Shown: piece after piece, positions 1 to 8,775 of the stretch
Position numbering within the stretch: the first letter of the stretch is position 1
How the letters are laid out: each line of letters starts with the position of its first letter
Source of the DNA: Tsuneonella deserti
GTDB taxonomy: Bacteria > Pseudomonadota > Alphaproteobacteria > Sphingomonadales > Sphingomonadaceae
NCBI RefSeq assembly: GCF_014644315.1
Contig: NZ_BMKL01000001.1
Location: forward strand, 1,685,001 to 1,749,000
Length of the DNA stretch: 64,000 bases
Direction of reading: 5' to 3'
Translations under genes and position numbers: made by a program
Notes under the pieces: generated by a model
The model's input: the letters and a program-made list of their open reading frames with translations, nothing else
The model's database searches: none
What the model was told of the DNA's origin: nothing

Positions 1-288
1 TGGAGCCTCTACGGGCCTGGCAATTTCAGGCTGCGGCGCGGCTTCGACGGGTGGCGCGGGCTCGGGAGCCAATGTCGGCGCGATCGCGGCGGCGCTTTCC
101 GGCACAGGCTCCGGAGCCGTCGCTTCGAGACCGACTTCGGTCGAAAGATTGACCGTCATCTTCTCGACCGGCGGCAGCGGCTTGCGGTTTGCCGGCTGGA
201 CCAGCAGCGCGGCGGCGAGCGCCACGTGCAGCGCCAGCGCGATGCCAAGGCCAATGCGTTCTTCGCGGCGGAGATCGGCAAGAACCAT
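1..288 (-). CDS. tolA: TolA-like envelope protein, N-terminal part (cut by window edge)
   Basis: This is the first 96 codons of a protein that continues past the window edge. It begins with a short basic, acidic-containing stretch, then one membrane helix at about residues 13-32 (Ala/Leu-rich), then a Pro/Ala/Glu-rich segment. That architecture is typical of TolA or TonB-like energy transducers, which span the periplasm from the inner membrane. It follows tolQ and tolR on the same strand with a 13-base gap to tolR, so TolA of the Tol-Pal division and envelope system is the natural reading. The C-terminal domain that would prove this is not visible. Confidence 0.7.
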   Translation of the reverse strand, partial: MVLADLRREERIGLGIALALHVALAAALLVQPANRKPLPPVEKMTVNLSTEVGLEATAPEPVPESAAAIAPTLAPEPAPPVEAAPQPEIARPVEAP

Positions 289-301
289 CGTAGCCGCGGG
301 G

Positions 302-739
<438 letters not shown>

Positions 740-741
740 CG

Positions 742-1449
742 TCAGAGGGTCTCCAGCTCGCGGCTGAGGCTGCCGTGCAGGCGATCGGCAAAGCGCTGCA
801 AGCGTCCCTCCAGGCCGTTCACCGAATGGCTGAAGCGGTTGTAGGCGATCACCGCGGGGATCGCGGCGAACAGGCCGATCGCGGTGGCGAACAGCGCTTC
901 CGAGATGCCCGGCGCGACCACCGCCAGAGAGGAGTTCTGCTGCTGCCCGATCTGGAAGAAGCTGTTCATGATGCCCCAGACGGTGCCGAACAGACCCACG
1001 AAGGGCGCCACCGAGCCGACCGTGGCCAGGAAATTGAGGCGGTTCGACAGTTCATCGGCCTCCGCCGAAACCTGGCTCTCCATCGTCGCAGCAAGGCGCT
1101 GGCGCAGTCCGTCGCGGTCTATCACCCGGCCGCCCTTGGTCGAGTGGCGCCATTCGCGCATTCCCGCGGCGGCGACGCGGGCGCTGGCGATGTCCTTCTT
1201 GCCGCGCTCCTTCATCAGCGCGTCGAAGTTTTCCGCCTGCCAGAAGTCGTCCTCGTAATCACGGCAGCGGCGTCGCACCGCGCCCATCCGCAGCGAGAAG
1301 CTGACAATGATCATCCAGGTCCACACGCTCGCCAATAACAGGCCGATCATCACTGCCTGGACGACGATGTCGGCATCGAGGAACAGTTGAACCGGATTGA
1401 GGCGGCCCGGTGCTGCGCCGGCCGCGGCGAGTATTTCAAGCTGTGTCAT
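742..1449 (-). CDS. tolQ: TolQ proton channel subunit of the Tol-Pal system
   Basis: TolQ/ExbB-family inner-membrane protein with three membrane helices: one near the N-terminus and two long ones in the C-terminal half around the conserved GLFGTVWGIM segment. I chose the ATG at 1449 because it overlaps the ybgC stop as ATGA, giving 235 residues; a longer frame up to 1488 would only add a non-conserved extension inside ybgC. The order ybgC-tolQ-tolR-tolA is the standard Tol operon, which points to TolQ and not ExbB. Confidence 0.92.
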   Translation of the reverse strand: MTQLEILAAAGAAPGRLNPVQLFLDADIVVQAVMIGLLLASVWTWMIIVSFSLRMGAVRRRCRDYEDDFWQAENFDALMKERGKKDIASARVAAAGMREWRHSTKGGRVIDRDGLRQRLAATMESQVSAEADELSNRLNFLATVGSVAPFVGLFGTVWGIMNSFFQIGQQQNSSLAVVAPGISEALFATAIGLFAAIPAVIAYNRFSHSVNGLEGRLQRFADRLHGSLSRELETL

Positions 1450-1898
1450 TCGGCACTTTCTGAAAATTGGGCAAACGCCGCGCGCCACGCGGCGGGCTGC
1501 CGGCGCGGACGGCCGGCGGGATCGATGAAGCCGACGCGGGCCGTCTGCTCGGCGAGCAGTTCGCCGTCGCGGGTTGCGCGCTGGCGGATCTTCACGCTGG
1601 CCGCCCCAAGCTCGACGCAGCGGGTCTCGATAAGCACCGCATCGTCCAGCCGCGCTGGACGGGCGTAGCGGATATGCAGGTCGGCCACCGCGTAGGCGCC
1701 CTCGCCGGCTTCAACCGCTGCGCGCTGATCGATGCCGAGCACGCGCAGGAGGTCGCTCCGCGCCCGTTCGAACCAGCGCAGGTAGTTGGCATGATAGACG
1801 ATCCCCGAAAGATCCGTGTCTTCGTAATAGGCGCGCACCGCGAACAAATGGCGCGGCCCGTCGATCACGCCGCCGGGAGGTTGAGGCTGCTCGCTCAT
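1446..1898 (-). CDS. ybgC: Tol-Pal associated acyl-CoA thioesterase YbgC
   Basis: Hot-dog-fold thioesterase of 150 residues. The signature YEDTDLSGIVYHANYLRW near residues 25-42 contains the catalytic Asp of the 4-hydroxybenzoyl-CoA thioesterase/YbgC family. The enzyme hydrolyses short-chain or ACP-linked acyl thioesters in the cytoplasm and has been linked to phospholipid metabolism. It is the first gene of the tol operon here, and its TGA overlaps the tolQ ATG, implying translational coupling. Confidence 0.9.
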   Translation of the reverse strand: MSEQPQPPGGVIDGPRHLFAVRAYYEDTDLSGIVYHANYLRWFERARSDLLRVLGIDQRAAVEAGEGAYAVADLHIRYARPARLDDAVLIETRCVELGAASVKIRQRATRDGELLAEQTARVGFIDPAGRPRRQPAAWRAAFAQFSESAE

Positions 1899-1961
1899 CG
1901 CGAGGGGCCTTAGCCCTGACGCGAGTCGGCTGGCAACCTGCCGAAAGTCAGCCGGTGCCGC

Positions 1962-2336
1962 TCAGCCGACCATCCGTCCCAATGGCCGCCCGCCAAAGAT
2001 GTGCGCATGAAGGTGAGGGACCTCCTGACCGCCGTTGCGACCGATGTTGTAGAGCACCCGATATCCAGCCTCCACCAGCCCGGCCTCACGCGCCACGTGG
2101 CCGATCGCCCGCGCGAAACCGGCAATCTCGGCGTCGGATGCCTTGGCCGAGAAATCGTCCCAGCTGACATAATTACCCTTCGGCACAACGAGAATGTGGA
2201 CCGGCGCCTGCGGTGCGATGTCGTGGAACGCCAGGGTCCATTCGTCCTCGTACACCCTGTTCGCCGGGATTTCCCCCCGCAGGATTTTCGCGAAGATGTT
2301 GGCGTCGTCGTAAGGCTGCGTCGGGTCGATCGGCAT
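1962..2336 (-). CDS. HIT-family (histidine triad) nucleotide-binding hydrolase
   Basis: The 124-residue protein carries the histidine triad as VPHLHAHIFGG (His108, His110, His112), the hallmark of HinT-like purine nucleoside phosphoramidate hydrolases. It starts at an ATG that shares one base with the hisE stop (TGATG), so it is co-transcribed and probably translationally coupled to the histidine operon. This linkage is common in alphaproteobacteria; the physiological substrate is unknown. A short inverted repeat (CGGCTG at 1927 and CAGCCG at 1949) lies just after the stop but has no T tract. Confidence 0.9.
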   Translation of the reverse strand: MPIDPTQPYDDANIFAKILRGEIPANRVYEDEWTLAFHDIAPQAPVHILVVPKGNYVSWDDFSAKASDAEIAGFARAIGHVAREAGLVEAGYRVLYNIGRNGGQEVPHLHAHIFGGRPLGRMVG

Positions 2337-2653
2337 CAGGCGCTCCGGCTGGCTTTCTCGTCGAGGCCCGAGGTGCCTTCGCGGCGATCGAGCTCGGCAA
2401 GCACTTCGGCGAGGGGCACGTCCTTCGCGGCAAGCAGGACGAGCAGGTGGAACAGGACGTCGGCAGCTTCCCCGACGAGATCGCCGCGTTCCGGCCCGAG
2501 CGCGGCAACGATCGCCTCCACGGCTTCCTCGCCCAGCTTTCGGGCAATTACGGGAAGGCCGCGCGCGTGAAGCTGCGCGACATAGCTCGAGCCAGGCTCA
2601 CCCGAAGCGAGGCGGGCGGCGATCGTGTGCTCGAGGCGCAAGAGAGTGTCCAT
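2336..2653 (-). CDS. hisE: Phosphoribosyl-ATP pyrophosphatase
   Basis: HisE removes pyrophosphate from PR-ATP in the second step of histidine synthesis. The all-alpha MazG-like fold is visible in KLGEEAVEAIVAA and the GEAADVLFHLLVLLA helix, which carry the Mg-binding Glu and Asp residues. I start it at the ATG 2653, giving 105 residues, because MDTLLRLEHTIAARL matches the family N-terminus; a frame from 2689 adds twelve unlikely residues. It is downstream of hisF with the tiny PEP-CTERM gene between them. Confidence 0.92.
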   Translation of the reverse strand: MDTLLRLEHTIAARLASGEPGSSYVAQLHARGLPVIARKLGEEAVEAIVAALGPERGDLVGEAADVLFHLLVLLAAKDVPLAEVLAELDRREGTSGLDEKASRSA

Positions 2654-2693
2654 CGCCGCCGCATGGCCAAAGCCCCACGGCAAGGTCAAGCGA

Positions 2694-2849
2694 TCAGTCG
2701 CGCTTCCCGCGCGCGCTGCGCCTGCCCACGATCACCCCGAGCACGCCCAGGCCGAACAACGCCATCGCCGACGGTTCGGGCACCGCCGCCCCTGCCGCCA
2801 GCGCCGGGGTGGCGAAACCAAGCAACATCAAGGAAATCGCGAACTTCAC
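2694..2849 (-). CDS. Minimal PEP-CTERM sorting protein (51 aa)
   Basis: From a GTG at 2849 the frame encodes a hydrophobic signal peptide (KFAISLMLLGFATPALAA), only a few further residues, and then a textbook PEP-CTERM tail: Val-Pro-Glu-Pro, a hydrophobic helix of about 16 residues, and an Arg-rich end. In known PEP-CTERM proteins this tail is recognised by an exosortase. Almost no mature domain remains between signal and anchor. No strong ribosome-binding site precedes the GTG, so the start is uncertain. It sits in the hisF-hisE gap, on the same strand. It could be a real mini-protein or the remnant of a longer one. Confidence 0.55.
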   Translation of the reverse strand: MKFAISLMLLGFATPALAAGAAVPEPSAMALFGLGVLGVIVGRRSARGKRD

Positions 2850-2922
2850 GCCGGCGATGAGAGCGCTTCCGGCCGAGTCTTGCCAATGCCCACGAGAGAG
2901 CTGTCCCGCAGGGGGACGCAAC

Positions 2923-3681
2923 TCAGGCGCGGGCTGCAAGCCCGGCGGCGCGCAAAGCATCGTGCGCTTCCGCCACGGAATGTGTGCCGAAGTGGAAAAT
3001 GGATGCGGCCAGCACCGCGCTCGCATGGCCTTCGGTTACCCCCTCGACGAGGTGCTCCAGCGTTCCCACGCCGCCGCTGGCAATGACGGGGACGCTGACC
3101 GCGTCGGCGATCGTGCGGATCAGCGCCAGGTCATACCCCGCCTGCGTGCCGTCTCCGTCCATCGACGTGACCAGCAGCTCGCCTGCCCCGAGTTCCGCCA
3201 GCCTGATGGCATGCCGGACGGCATCGACCCCGGTCGCTCTCCTGCCGCCATGAGTGAAAATCTCCCACCCTTCGCCGCTGCGCCGCGCATCGATCGAGGC
3301 GACGACGCACTGGCTCCCGAAGCGGGCGGCGATCTCGGCCACCAGCTCGGGCCGTTCGACGGCCGCGGAGTTGACCGCGATCTTGTCCGCCCCGGCAAGC
3401 AGTAACGCCCGTGCATCCTCGACGGAACGCACGCCGCCGCCGACGGTGAGCGGCATGAAGCAGACCTCGGCTGTGCGCCGCACCACGTCGAGCAGCGTGC
3501 TGCGTCCTTCGTGAGTGGCGGAGATATCGAGAAAGCACAGCTCGTCCGCTCCGGCGGCGTCATAGGCTTTCGCCTGCTCGACGGGGTCTCCGGCGTCCTT
3601 CAGGTCGACGAAATTCACGCCTTTGACCACGCGTCCGTTGGCGACATCGAGGCAGGGTATGACGCGGATGCGAACGGTCAT
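2923..3681 (-). CDS. hisF: Imidazole glycerol phosphate synthase cyclase subunit
   Basis: HisF is a TIM barrel of 252 residues that, with the HisH glutaminase, converts PRFAR to imidazole glycerol phosphate and AICAR. The catalytic aspartates are seen as Asp12 in [15 protein letters not shown] and Asp131 in VVASIDARR, and the phosphate-binding loops as TVGGGVRS and IASGGVG. The length is normal. It starts ten bases after the hisA stop. Confidence 0.97.
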   Translation of the reverse strand: MTVRIRVIPCLDVANGRVVKGVNFVDLKDAGDPVEQAKAYDAAGADELCFLDISATHEGRSTLLDVVRRTAEVCFMPLTVGGGVRSVEDARALLLAGADKIAVNSAAVERPELVAEIAARFGSQCVVASIDARRSGEGWEIFTHGGRRATGVDAVRHAIRLAELGAGELLVTSMDGDGTQAGYDLALIRTIADAVSVPVIASGGVGTLEHLVEGVTEGHASAVLAASIFHFGTHSVAEAHDALRAAGLAARA

Positions 3682-3691
3682 GCACGGACCC

Positions 3692-4420
3692 TCATGCCTT
3701 GTTCGCTATCGCGATCGCGGTGGCAAGATCGAGACGCCCGTCATAAAGCGCCCGGCCGGTGATCACACCCTCGATCCCTTCGCTGGCGTGCAAGGCGAGC
3801 ATGCGGATGTCGTCGAGGCCCTTGACCCCGCCGCTGGCGATGACCGGAATGTCCACCCGCCGAGCGAGATCGACCGTGGCGTCGATGTTGCACCCCTTGA
3901 GCATCCCGTCACGACCGATGTCTGTAAACAGCAGCGAAGCCACGCCCGCGTCCTCGAACCGGCGCGCCAGATCGACCGCAGGCATGTCCGAAACCTCGGA
4001 CCAGCCTTCGGTCGCCACCATGCCGTCCCTGGCATCGACCGCCACCACGATCCCGCCAGGAAAGGCGGCCGCCATATCGCGCACGAAATCGGGATCCTTC
4101 AGCGCAGCGGTGCCCATGACGATGCGCGATACGCCGAGCTCGAACCAGGCGACGACCGCCTCGGCCGTGCGAATGCCCCCGCCGAGTTGCACATGCCCGG
4201 GAAAAGCCTCGACGATCGCCTCGACCGCGGAACGGTTCTCGGCGCGGCCTGCAAAAGAACCATCGAGGTCGACCACGTGCAGGTGCTCGGCGCCGGCCTC
4301 CGCGAAGAGCATCGCCTGGGCGACGGGATCGTCACCGTAGACGGTGGCCCGCGCCATGTCGCCTTCGGCAAGGCGGACCACCTGGCCGGACTTCAAGTCG
4401 ATGGCTGGGAAGACGATCAT
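3692..4420 (-). CDS. hisA: ProFAR isomerase
   Basis: HisA catalyses the Amadori rearrangement of ProFAR to PRFAR, the substrate of HisF-HisH. From the ATG at 4420 the protein has 242 residues and begins [17 protein letters not shown], exactly the family pattern, with catalytic Asp8 and Asp129 (VAVDARDG). A longer frame to 4456 would add twelve residues without similarity. In this operon hisA is separated from hisH by an SDR gene and a GH130 gene. Confidence 0.96.
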   Translation of the reverse strand: MIVFPAIDLKSGQVVRLAEGDMARATVYGDDPVAQAMLFAEAGAEHLHVVDLDGSFAGRAENRSAVEAIVEAFPGHVQLGGGIRTAEAVVAWFELGVSRIVMGTAALKDPDFVRDMAAAFPGGIVVAVDARDGMVATEGWSEVSDMPAVDLARRFEDAGVASLLFTDIGRDGMLKGCNIDATVDLARRVDIPVIASGGVKGLDDIRMLALHASEGIEGVITGRALYDGRLDLATAIAIANKA

Positions 4421-4456
4421 TTCACGCGCGGTAAAGCCAGCCGTTGTTCCGCGCAA

Positions 4457-5608
4457 TCATTCAGGCGTCGGTACGAACGCGTCCTTCGGAATATGGGTTA
4501 TCCGGCAAGCCAGGTCCGCTTCGCCGCTTGCGACTATGAAATGATCGGCCTCCTCGACGATGCCGGTAGTGAACACCACGTCACGGACATACATCTGGTC
4601 TTCGAGCGGAACCGTCAGTTCGGGCGATGCCTCGAGCAGGGGAGGATGGCTGGTCGCAAGCACCTTCCATGGCTGCTGGGGGTCGAGCAGTGACCAATAG
4701 GTGCGGTAGATGCCCACGATCTCCTTCGGCTCCACCCCGTGCCACAAGGTCAGCCAACCGCGTTTCCCTGCCACTTCGGTCAGTATGGGAGGCGTGCCGC
4801 CGCCTATGCGAGCGGTGGCGGCAGTGCCTGCGTGAGGGCGGATCGCGGGTTCGATATGCGGCTTCCAGTGCAGCGCATCCGGGCTGGTGGCGTGGTTGAT
4901 CGAGGGCCCGGCGTGCCACGGACTGCCCGGGGGATAGGCGAAAAAGAGCGCGCCAAGCGGGCGGGTCTGGGCCCAGTAGCGATCGCCGATAAGCCCTTCG
5001 AAGATCAGCATGTCCTTGTTCTGGTGATCGAGGACGATGCCTTCGAAGTGCCAATCAAGCGCTTCATTCGACGTGTATAGCGTAGTGGAATGACGTTCGG
5101 GGCTGACCGAACAGGTGGTCATCAGGTATTTGCCGTTCACCAGGCTGATCCGCGCGTCCTCCACCCCGTAGCACTGGTAGCTGCCCTGCGGCGCGATCGC
5201 CTTGTCGTAGTGGATCGCAATCCGGGTCAGCCCATCGGGGCTCAGCTCGACCGGCAGGAGCCACGACAGCGAAGTCAACGCCATGACCTTCCAGCCATAA
5301 CCAGTCAGCTCGAACTTGCGCGGGTCGGCGGTATTGGCAAACTGGAGCGGCCAGGGATCGAGCACGAAGCGCCCCCCGCCGTCGCCGTCCCAACGGATGG
5401 CATGGACATTGCCCTCCCTGATCGGCTCGCGGAGGGCTTCCGCGATCCGCACCATCATCAGGAGATTGCCGTTCGGCAGCCGGGTAAGCGCCGGATTGAA
5501 CGCGCCGAGGACGTAGGTTTCGGCATCCAGATGCCCGGCGAGCGGCGAGCGTGAAAGGTCGATGTCGTCCGGGGTGAGGACGAGGCGATCAACGGCGAAC
5601 TGAGTCAT
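4457..5608 (-). CDS. GH130-family glycoside phosphorylase/hydrolase-like protein
   Basis: The 383-residue protein has the five-bladed propeller features of glycoside hydrolase family 130: an N-terminal FNPALTRLPNGNLL blade and the diagnostic YGVEDARI motif with Glu150-Asp151, where the Asp is the proposed acid. Known members phosphorolyse beta-mannosides (mannosylglucose, mannan oligosaccharides) or hydrolyse mannosides; the substrate cannot be read from the sequence. It overlaps the stop of the upstream SDR by four bases and precedes hisA, so it is co-transcribed with the histidine genes without an evident metabolic link. Confidence 0.8.
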   Translation of the reverse strand: MTQFAVDRLVLTPDDIDLSRSPLAGHLDAETYVLGAFNPALTRLPNGNLLMMVRIAEALREPIREGNVHAIRWDGDGGGRFVLDPWPLQFANTADPRKFELTGYGWKVMALTSLSWLLPVELSPDGLTRIAIHYDKAIAPQGSYQCYGVEDARISLVNGKYLMTTCSVSPERHSTTLYTSNEALDWHFEGIVLDHQNKDMLIFEGLIGDRYWAQTRPLGALFFAYPPGSPWHAGPSINHATSPDALHWKPHIEPAIRPHAGTAATARIGGGTPPILTEVAGKRGWLTLWHGVEPKEIVGIYRTYWSLLDPQQPWKVLATSHPPLLEASPELTVPLEDQMYVRDVVFTTGIVEEADHFIVASGEADLACRITHIPKDAFVPTPE

Positions 5609-6378
5609 TCTTCTTCGGACACCCGCTGCGAGACCACGATCTGCTGCACCACTGCCCGGCGGGGCTGGGTGAGCATGAAATGGACTCCGACGGCGATGTC
5701 CTCGGCACGGAGCATCTTTTCCGCGTTGATCATCTCACGCTGCTTGTCGGCCGGGATGTCGGGGTACTGGAAGTCAGCCCCGGTCAGCGCGGGTTCGACG
5801 AAACCGACCTTGATGCCCTTGGGGCCAAGCTCCTTGCGCAGCGCTTCGGCAAATCCCGCGATGCCCGCCTTGATCCCGGCATAGACGGGGCCGCTGCCGC
5901 CCAGCTCGTGCGCGCTGACCGACCCGACGAGCACGAGGTCGCCCTTGTCCTTCATGTGCTGGGCCGCGCGATGCGCGCCGGCGAGGTAGGCGGTGAAGTC
6001 GGTGGCGATGGCATAGCGGAGGTCGTCGGCGCTCATTTCGGTCAGCGCGTCGATCGGGATCGCCGCGTTCATGATCGCGATGTCGTAGCTGCCGAGCTTC
6101 TTCTCGGCCTCGTCGAAGAACCGGTCGAGTTCCTCGCGCCTTGCAAGGTCGAGCGCGACGCCGCTGCCCTTGCCCACTTCGTTGATCCGTTCGAGCCCGT
6201 CGGCCAGGTGCTGCTCGTCACGCCCGCAGGTGAAGATTTCCACGCCTTCACTGGCCAGCAGGACGGCGGTTGCCCGGCCGATGCCGGTGGTTCCCCCGGT
6301 GATGACGGCCTTGCGCCCTTTCAGCGAGGGCATCTCGGTGTGGGCGTCGGAAAGGTTCTTCGGATCGGCTTCGGCCAT
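5605..6378 (-). CDS. Short-chain dehydrogenase/reductase
   Basis: Classical SDR of 257 residues. The cofactor loop TGGTTGIGRA is at about residues 24-33, the NAAIP variant of the NNAG motif follows, and the catalytic Ser and Tyr-X-X-X-Lys appear as VGSVSAH and GPVYAGIKAG. I chose the ATG at 6378, which has a clear AAGGAG ten bases upstream; the frame extends further but only into the hisH region. It forms a coupled pair with the GH130 gene. Substrate unknown; oxidation or reduction of a sugar would fit its partner, but this is inference. Confidence 0.85.
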   Translation of the reverse strand: MAEADPKNLSDAHTEMPSLKGRKAVITGGTTGIGRATAVLLASEGVEIFTCGRDEQHLADGLERINEVGKGSGVALDLARREELDRFFDEAEKKLGSYDIAIMNAAIPIDALTEMSADDLRYAIATDFTAYLAGAHRAAQHMKDKGDLVLVGSVSAHELGGSGPVYAGIKAGIAGFAEALRKELGPKGIKVGFVEPALTGADFQYPDIPADKQREMINAEKMLRAEDIAVGVHFMLTQPRRAVVQQIVVSQRVSEEE

Positions 6379-6433
6379 GCGCGGTACTCCTTCGCGCAAG
6401 AGACGCCCTGGCTCGCCCGCCCGTTCCCGTTCC

Positions 6434-7063
6434 TCAGGGTCGCCAGGACAAAAAGCGCTCCAGCAGCGACAGGCCGTACGACTGGCTTTTCTCCGGGTGG
6501 AACTGCACGCCAAGGATATTGTCGCGCGCCACCGCCGCCACCAGTCCGCCACCGTGATCGGTCATGGCGGCGATATTCTCGCCCTCTTCCGGCACGAAAT
6601 GATAGGAATGAAGGAAGTAGGCTTCCCCGCGCTCCACCAGCGCAGCCCCGTCGCGGTGAGGCATGGGCAGCACGTCGTTCCAGCCCATGTGCGGTATCTT
6701 GATCGCGGGATCGGTGCGTTCGATCGGCAGGACGTCGCCCGGAATCCAGCCAAGGCCGGCGGTGGTGCCATGCTCGACTCCGCGGGTGGCGAGGAGCTGC
6801 ATGCCCACGCACACGCCAAGGAACGGTACGCCCGCTTCCAGCACGCGGTCTTCCAGCGCCTCGACCAGGCCGGGAACGGCGGCAAGCCCCTCGGCGCAGG
6901 CCTTGAAGGAGCCCACGCCCGGCAGCACGATCCGCCGCGCCCCCCTGACGATGTCCGGATCGGCGGTGACGTGGACGTGGTCCGCCCCGGCGGCCTTCAG
7001 TGCGTTGTTTACCGAGTGGATGTTCCCTGCGCCGTAATCGATCAGGGCGATCGCTTCAGCCAC
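6434..7063 (-). CDS. hisH: Imidazole glycerol phosphate synthase glutaminase subunit
   Basis: HisH is the class I glutamine amidotransferase that feeds ammonia to HisF. The catalytic triad is visible as Cys85 in GVCVGMQLL and His189/Glu191 in VQFHPEKS. The start is a GTG at 7063 that overlaps the end of hisB by eight bases; the protein then begins [14 protein letters not shown], matching the family, and has 209 residues. No ATG is available at the conserved N-terminus. Confidence 0.95.
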   Translation of the reverse strand: MAEAIALIDYGAGNIHSVNNALKAAGADHVHVTADPDIVRGARRIVLPGVGSFKACAEGLAAVPGLVEALEDRVLEAGVPFLGVCVGMQLLATRGVEHGTTAGLGWIPGDVLPIERTDPAIKIPHMGWNDVLPMPHRDGAALVERGEAYFLHSYHFVPEEGENIAAMTDHGGGLVAAVARDNILGVQFHPEKSQSYGLSLLERFLSWRP

Positions 7064-7649
7064 CGAGCTGTCCCTTGGTGCTCGGCACCGAGCCGCCCTT
7101 GCGCGGATCGAGCTCTGCCGCGGACCGCATCGCGCGGGCGAAGCCCTTGTAGATCGCCTCGCAGATATGGTGGTTGTTGCTGCCGTAGAGCAGTTCGACG
7201 TGCAGGGTGATCCCGCAGGCCTGGGCGACCGAATGGAACCAGTGCTCGACCAGTTCGGTGTCCCATTCGCCCAGCTTTTCCTGGCTGAAGCCCGCCCGCC
7301 AGACGAGGTAGGGGCGCCCCGAGATGTCCAGCGCGACACGGACCAGCGTCTCGTCCATCGGCGAATAGGCCTGGCCGTAGCGGCCGATGCCGCCCTTGTC
7401 GCCGAGCGCCTGCAAGAGCGCCTGGCCGAGCGCGATCGCGCTGTCCTCTGTCGTGTGATGCTGGTCGATGTGCAGGTCGCCCTCGACCTTCATCCGCAGG
7501 TCGATCAGCGAATGCCGGCTGAACTGCTCGATCATGTGGTCGAGAAAGCCGATCCCGGTGGACACTTCGTAGGCACCCGTGCCGTCGAGGTCGACCTCGA
7601 CCCGGATGGCTGTCTCGCTGGTGTTGCGTTCGATCAGGCCTCTGCGCAT
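7056..7649 (-). CDS. hisB: Imidazoleglycerol-phosphate dehydratase
   Basis: HisB dehydrates imidazole glycerol phosphate to imidazole acetol phosphate. The two Mn-binding histidine clusters are present as [10 protein letters not shown] and SNNHHICEA. At 197 residues it is the monofunctional form without the phosphatase domain of enteric HisB. It is the first gene of the his operon in this window and diverges from sspB across a 77-base gap. Confidence 0.97.
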   Translation of the reverse strand: MRRGLIERNTSETAIRVEVDLDGTGAYEVSTGIGFLDHMIEQFSRHSLIDLRMKVEGDLHIDQHHTTEDSAIALGQALLQALGDKGGIGRYGQAYSPMDETLVRVALDISGRPYLVWRAGFSQEKLGEWDTELVEHWFHSVAQACGITLHVELLYGSNNHHICEAIYKGFARAMRSAAELDPRKGGSVPSTKGQLGG

Positions 7650-7702
7650 GGGCAGGCGCTATACGCGCGGGCCGGCGGCGCGCAAGCATTCCCGCTTGAC
7701 CG

Positions 7703-7719
7703 GGCGGCGCCTCGCCGCC
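7703..7719. other. Perfect GC hairpin before sspB
   Basis: GGCGGCG and CGCCGCC form a perfect 7-bp stem with a three-base loop, ending eight bases before the GTG and fourteen before the ATG of sspB. No T tract follows. It lies in the hisB-sspB divergent gap and could lie in the leader of sspB. In sequence this GC-rich it may also be coincidental. Confidence 0.35.
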
Positions 7720-7726
7720 ACCAGTT

Positions 7727-8236
7727 GTGAGGATGACCGACGACACGCCCGACAGCCTGATCCCTTATGACGAGATCGTGCAGGAAGCCCTGCGCGCAGT
7801 GGTTGGCCGCGTGCTGGGCGAAGTGGAACAAAGCGGCGGAACGCTGCCGGGGAATCATCACTTCTACATCACTTTCAAGACCGGTGCGCCCGGGGTGATC
7901 ATCCCGCCTCACCTGCGCGAGCGTTTTTCCGACGAGATGACGATCGTGCTCCAGAACAAGTTCTGGGACCTGAAGGTGGGAGAGGATGGCTTCTCGGTAG
8001 GGCTGACCTTCAACCAGATTCCGGCAAAGCTGGAAATCCCGTTCGGCGCGATAACCGCGTTCGTCGACCCTGCGGTGGATTTCGGCCTGCAATTCCAGGC
8101 CACCGTCGCCGATATGATGCCTGAAACGCATGACGAGGCGGAAAACGACGGATCGGAACGCGGGGGCGCGCACGCCGTTACCGAAAGCGATGACGGCTCG
8201 AACGTCGTCACGGTCGATTTCGGCCGCAAGAAATAG
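7727..8236 (+). CDS. sspB: SspB-family ClpXP adaptor (alpha type)
   Basis: The 169-residue protein matches the alphaproteobacterial SspB family that delivers ssrA-tagged and other substrates to ClpXP. It starts with DSLIPYDEIVQEALR, has the beta-rich tag-binding core (HHFYITFKTGAPGVIIP and FWDLKVGEDGFSVGLTF), and ends in an acidic linker and a short conserved tail (NVVTVDFGRKK) likely to be the ClpX-binding module. The start may be the GTG at 7727 or the ATG at 7733; a GAGG is too close to the ATG, slightly favouring the GTG. Confidence 0.88.
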   Translation: MRMTDDTPDSLIPYDEIVQEALRAVVGRVLGEVEQSGGTLPGNHHFYITFKTGAPGVIIPPHLRERFSDEMTIVLQNKFWDLKVGEDGFSVGLTFNQIPAKLEIPFGAITAFVDPAVDFGLQFQATVADMMPETHDEAENDGSERGGAHAVTESDDGSNVVTVDFGRKK

Positions 8237-8271
8237 CCTGGCGGCCGGACCGCCTTACACAGGGAGCGGTC

Positions 8272-8712
8272 ATGGTTCGCAAATCAGCCCGTAAAAGCAC
8301 CGCCAAGGCGCCCGAAGCCTCGGGCAGTGTAACCGACGCCGGCGGCAAGGCGATCGCCACCGCCACGGGCGAAAGCGACAAGGTTTTCGGCCCCAGCCCC
8401 AATCCGGCCACCAACTTGATCATTCAGGACGTCGCCATGCGCGCCAGCGGCCGGCTGATGCGGCACACGGTGGAAAAAGGTCTTCTTCGTGGTCGCTATG
8501 GCGGGCACGGGGCCAAGGCCATCGTTGAAAACCGCTCGATCGCGCAGACCGTCGTTACCGGACTGCTTGCCCGGTACGCGACCCGTTCCATTCCCGGTGC
8601 GGTGCTGATCGGCGGCGGCCTGGTGGTGAAGACGCTTTACGATCGCAGCCGCAGCAAGCGCGAGGCCAGGCGATCGGGCGACAGGACCATCGCGAAGATG
8701 GCCAAGGACTGA
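8272..8712 (+). CDS. Conserved small membrane-associated protein of unknown function
   Basis: This 146-residue protein starts at an ATG preceded by a good AGGGAG. The N-terminal 20 residues are Lys/Arg/Ala-rich and probably disordered; a short hydrophobic segment at about residues 110-124 (IPGAVLIGGGLVVKTLY) could associate with the membrane, and the C-terminus is strongly basic. I recognise no domain or catalytic motif. It lies between sspB and gmk on the same strand. Confidence 0.6.
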   Translation: MVRKSARKSTAKAPEASGSVTDAGGKAIATATGESDKVFGPSPNPATNLIIQDVAMRASGRLMRHTVEKGLLRGRYGGHGAKAIVENRSIAQTVVTGLLARYATRSIPGAVLIGGGLVVKTLYDRSRSKREARRSGDRTIAKMAKD

Positions 8713-8775
8713 GCCGGCTGGCTTTCCTCGCCAGAAGGGGTTGATTTGTTAAGGTCGGCTGGCGCAGGTGCGCAC

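Noticed and set aside
1927..1954. Terminator after the HIT gene
   Set aside because: Only a 6-bp stem with a 16-base loop and no T tract; not convincing.
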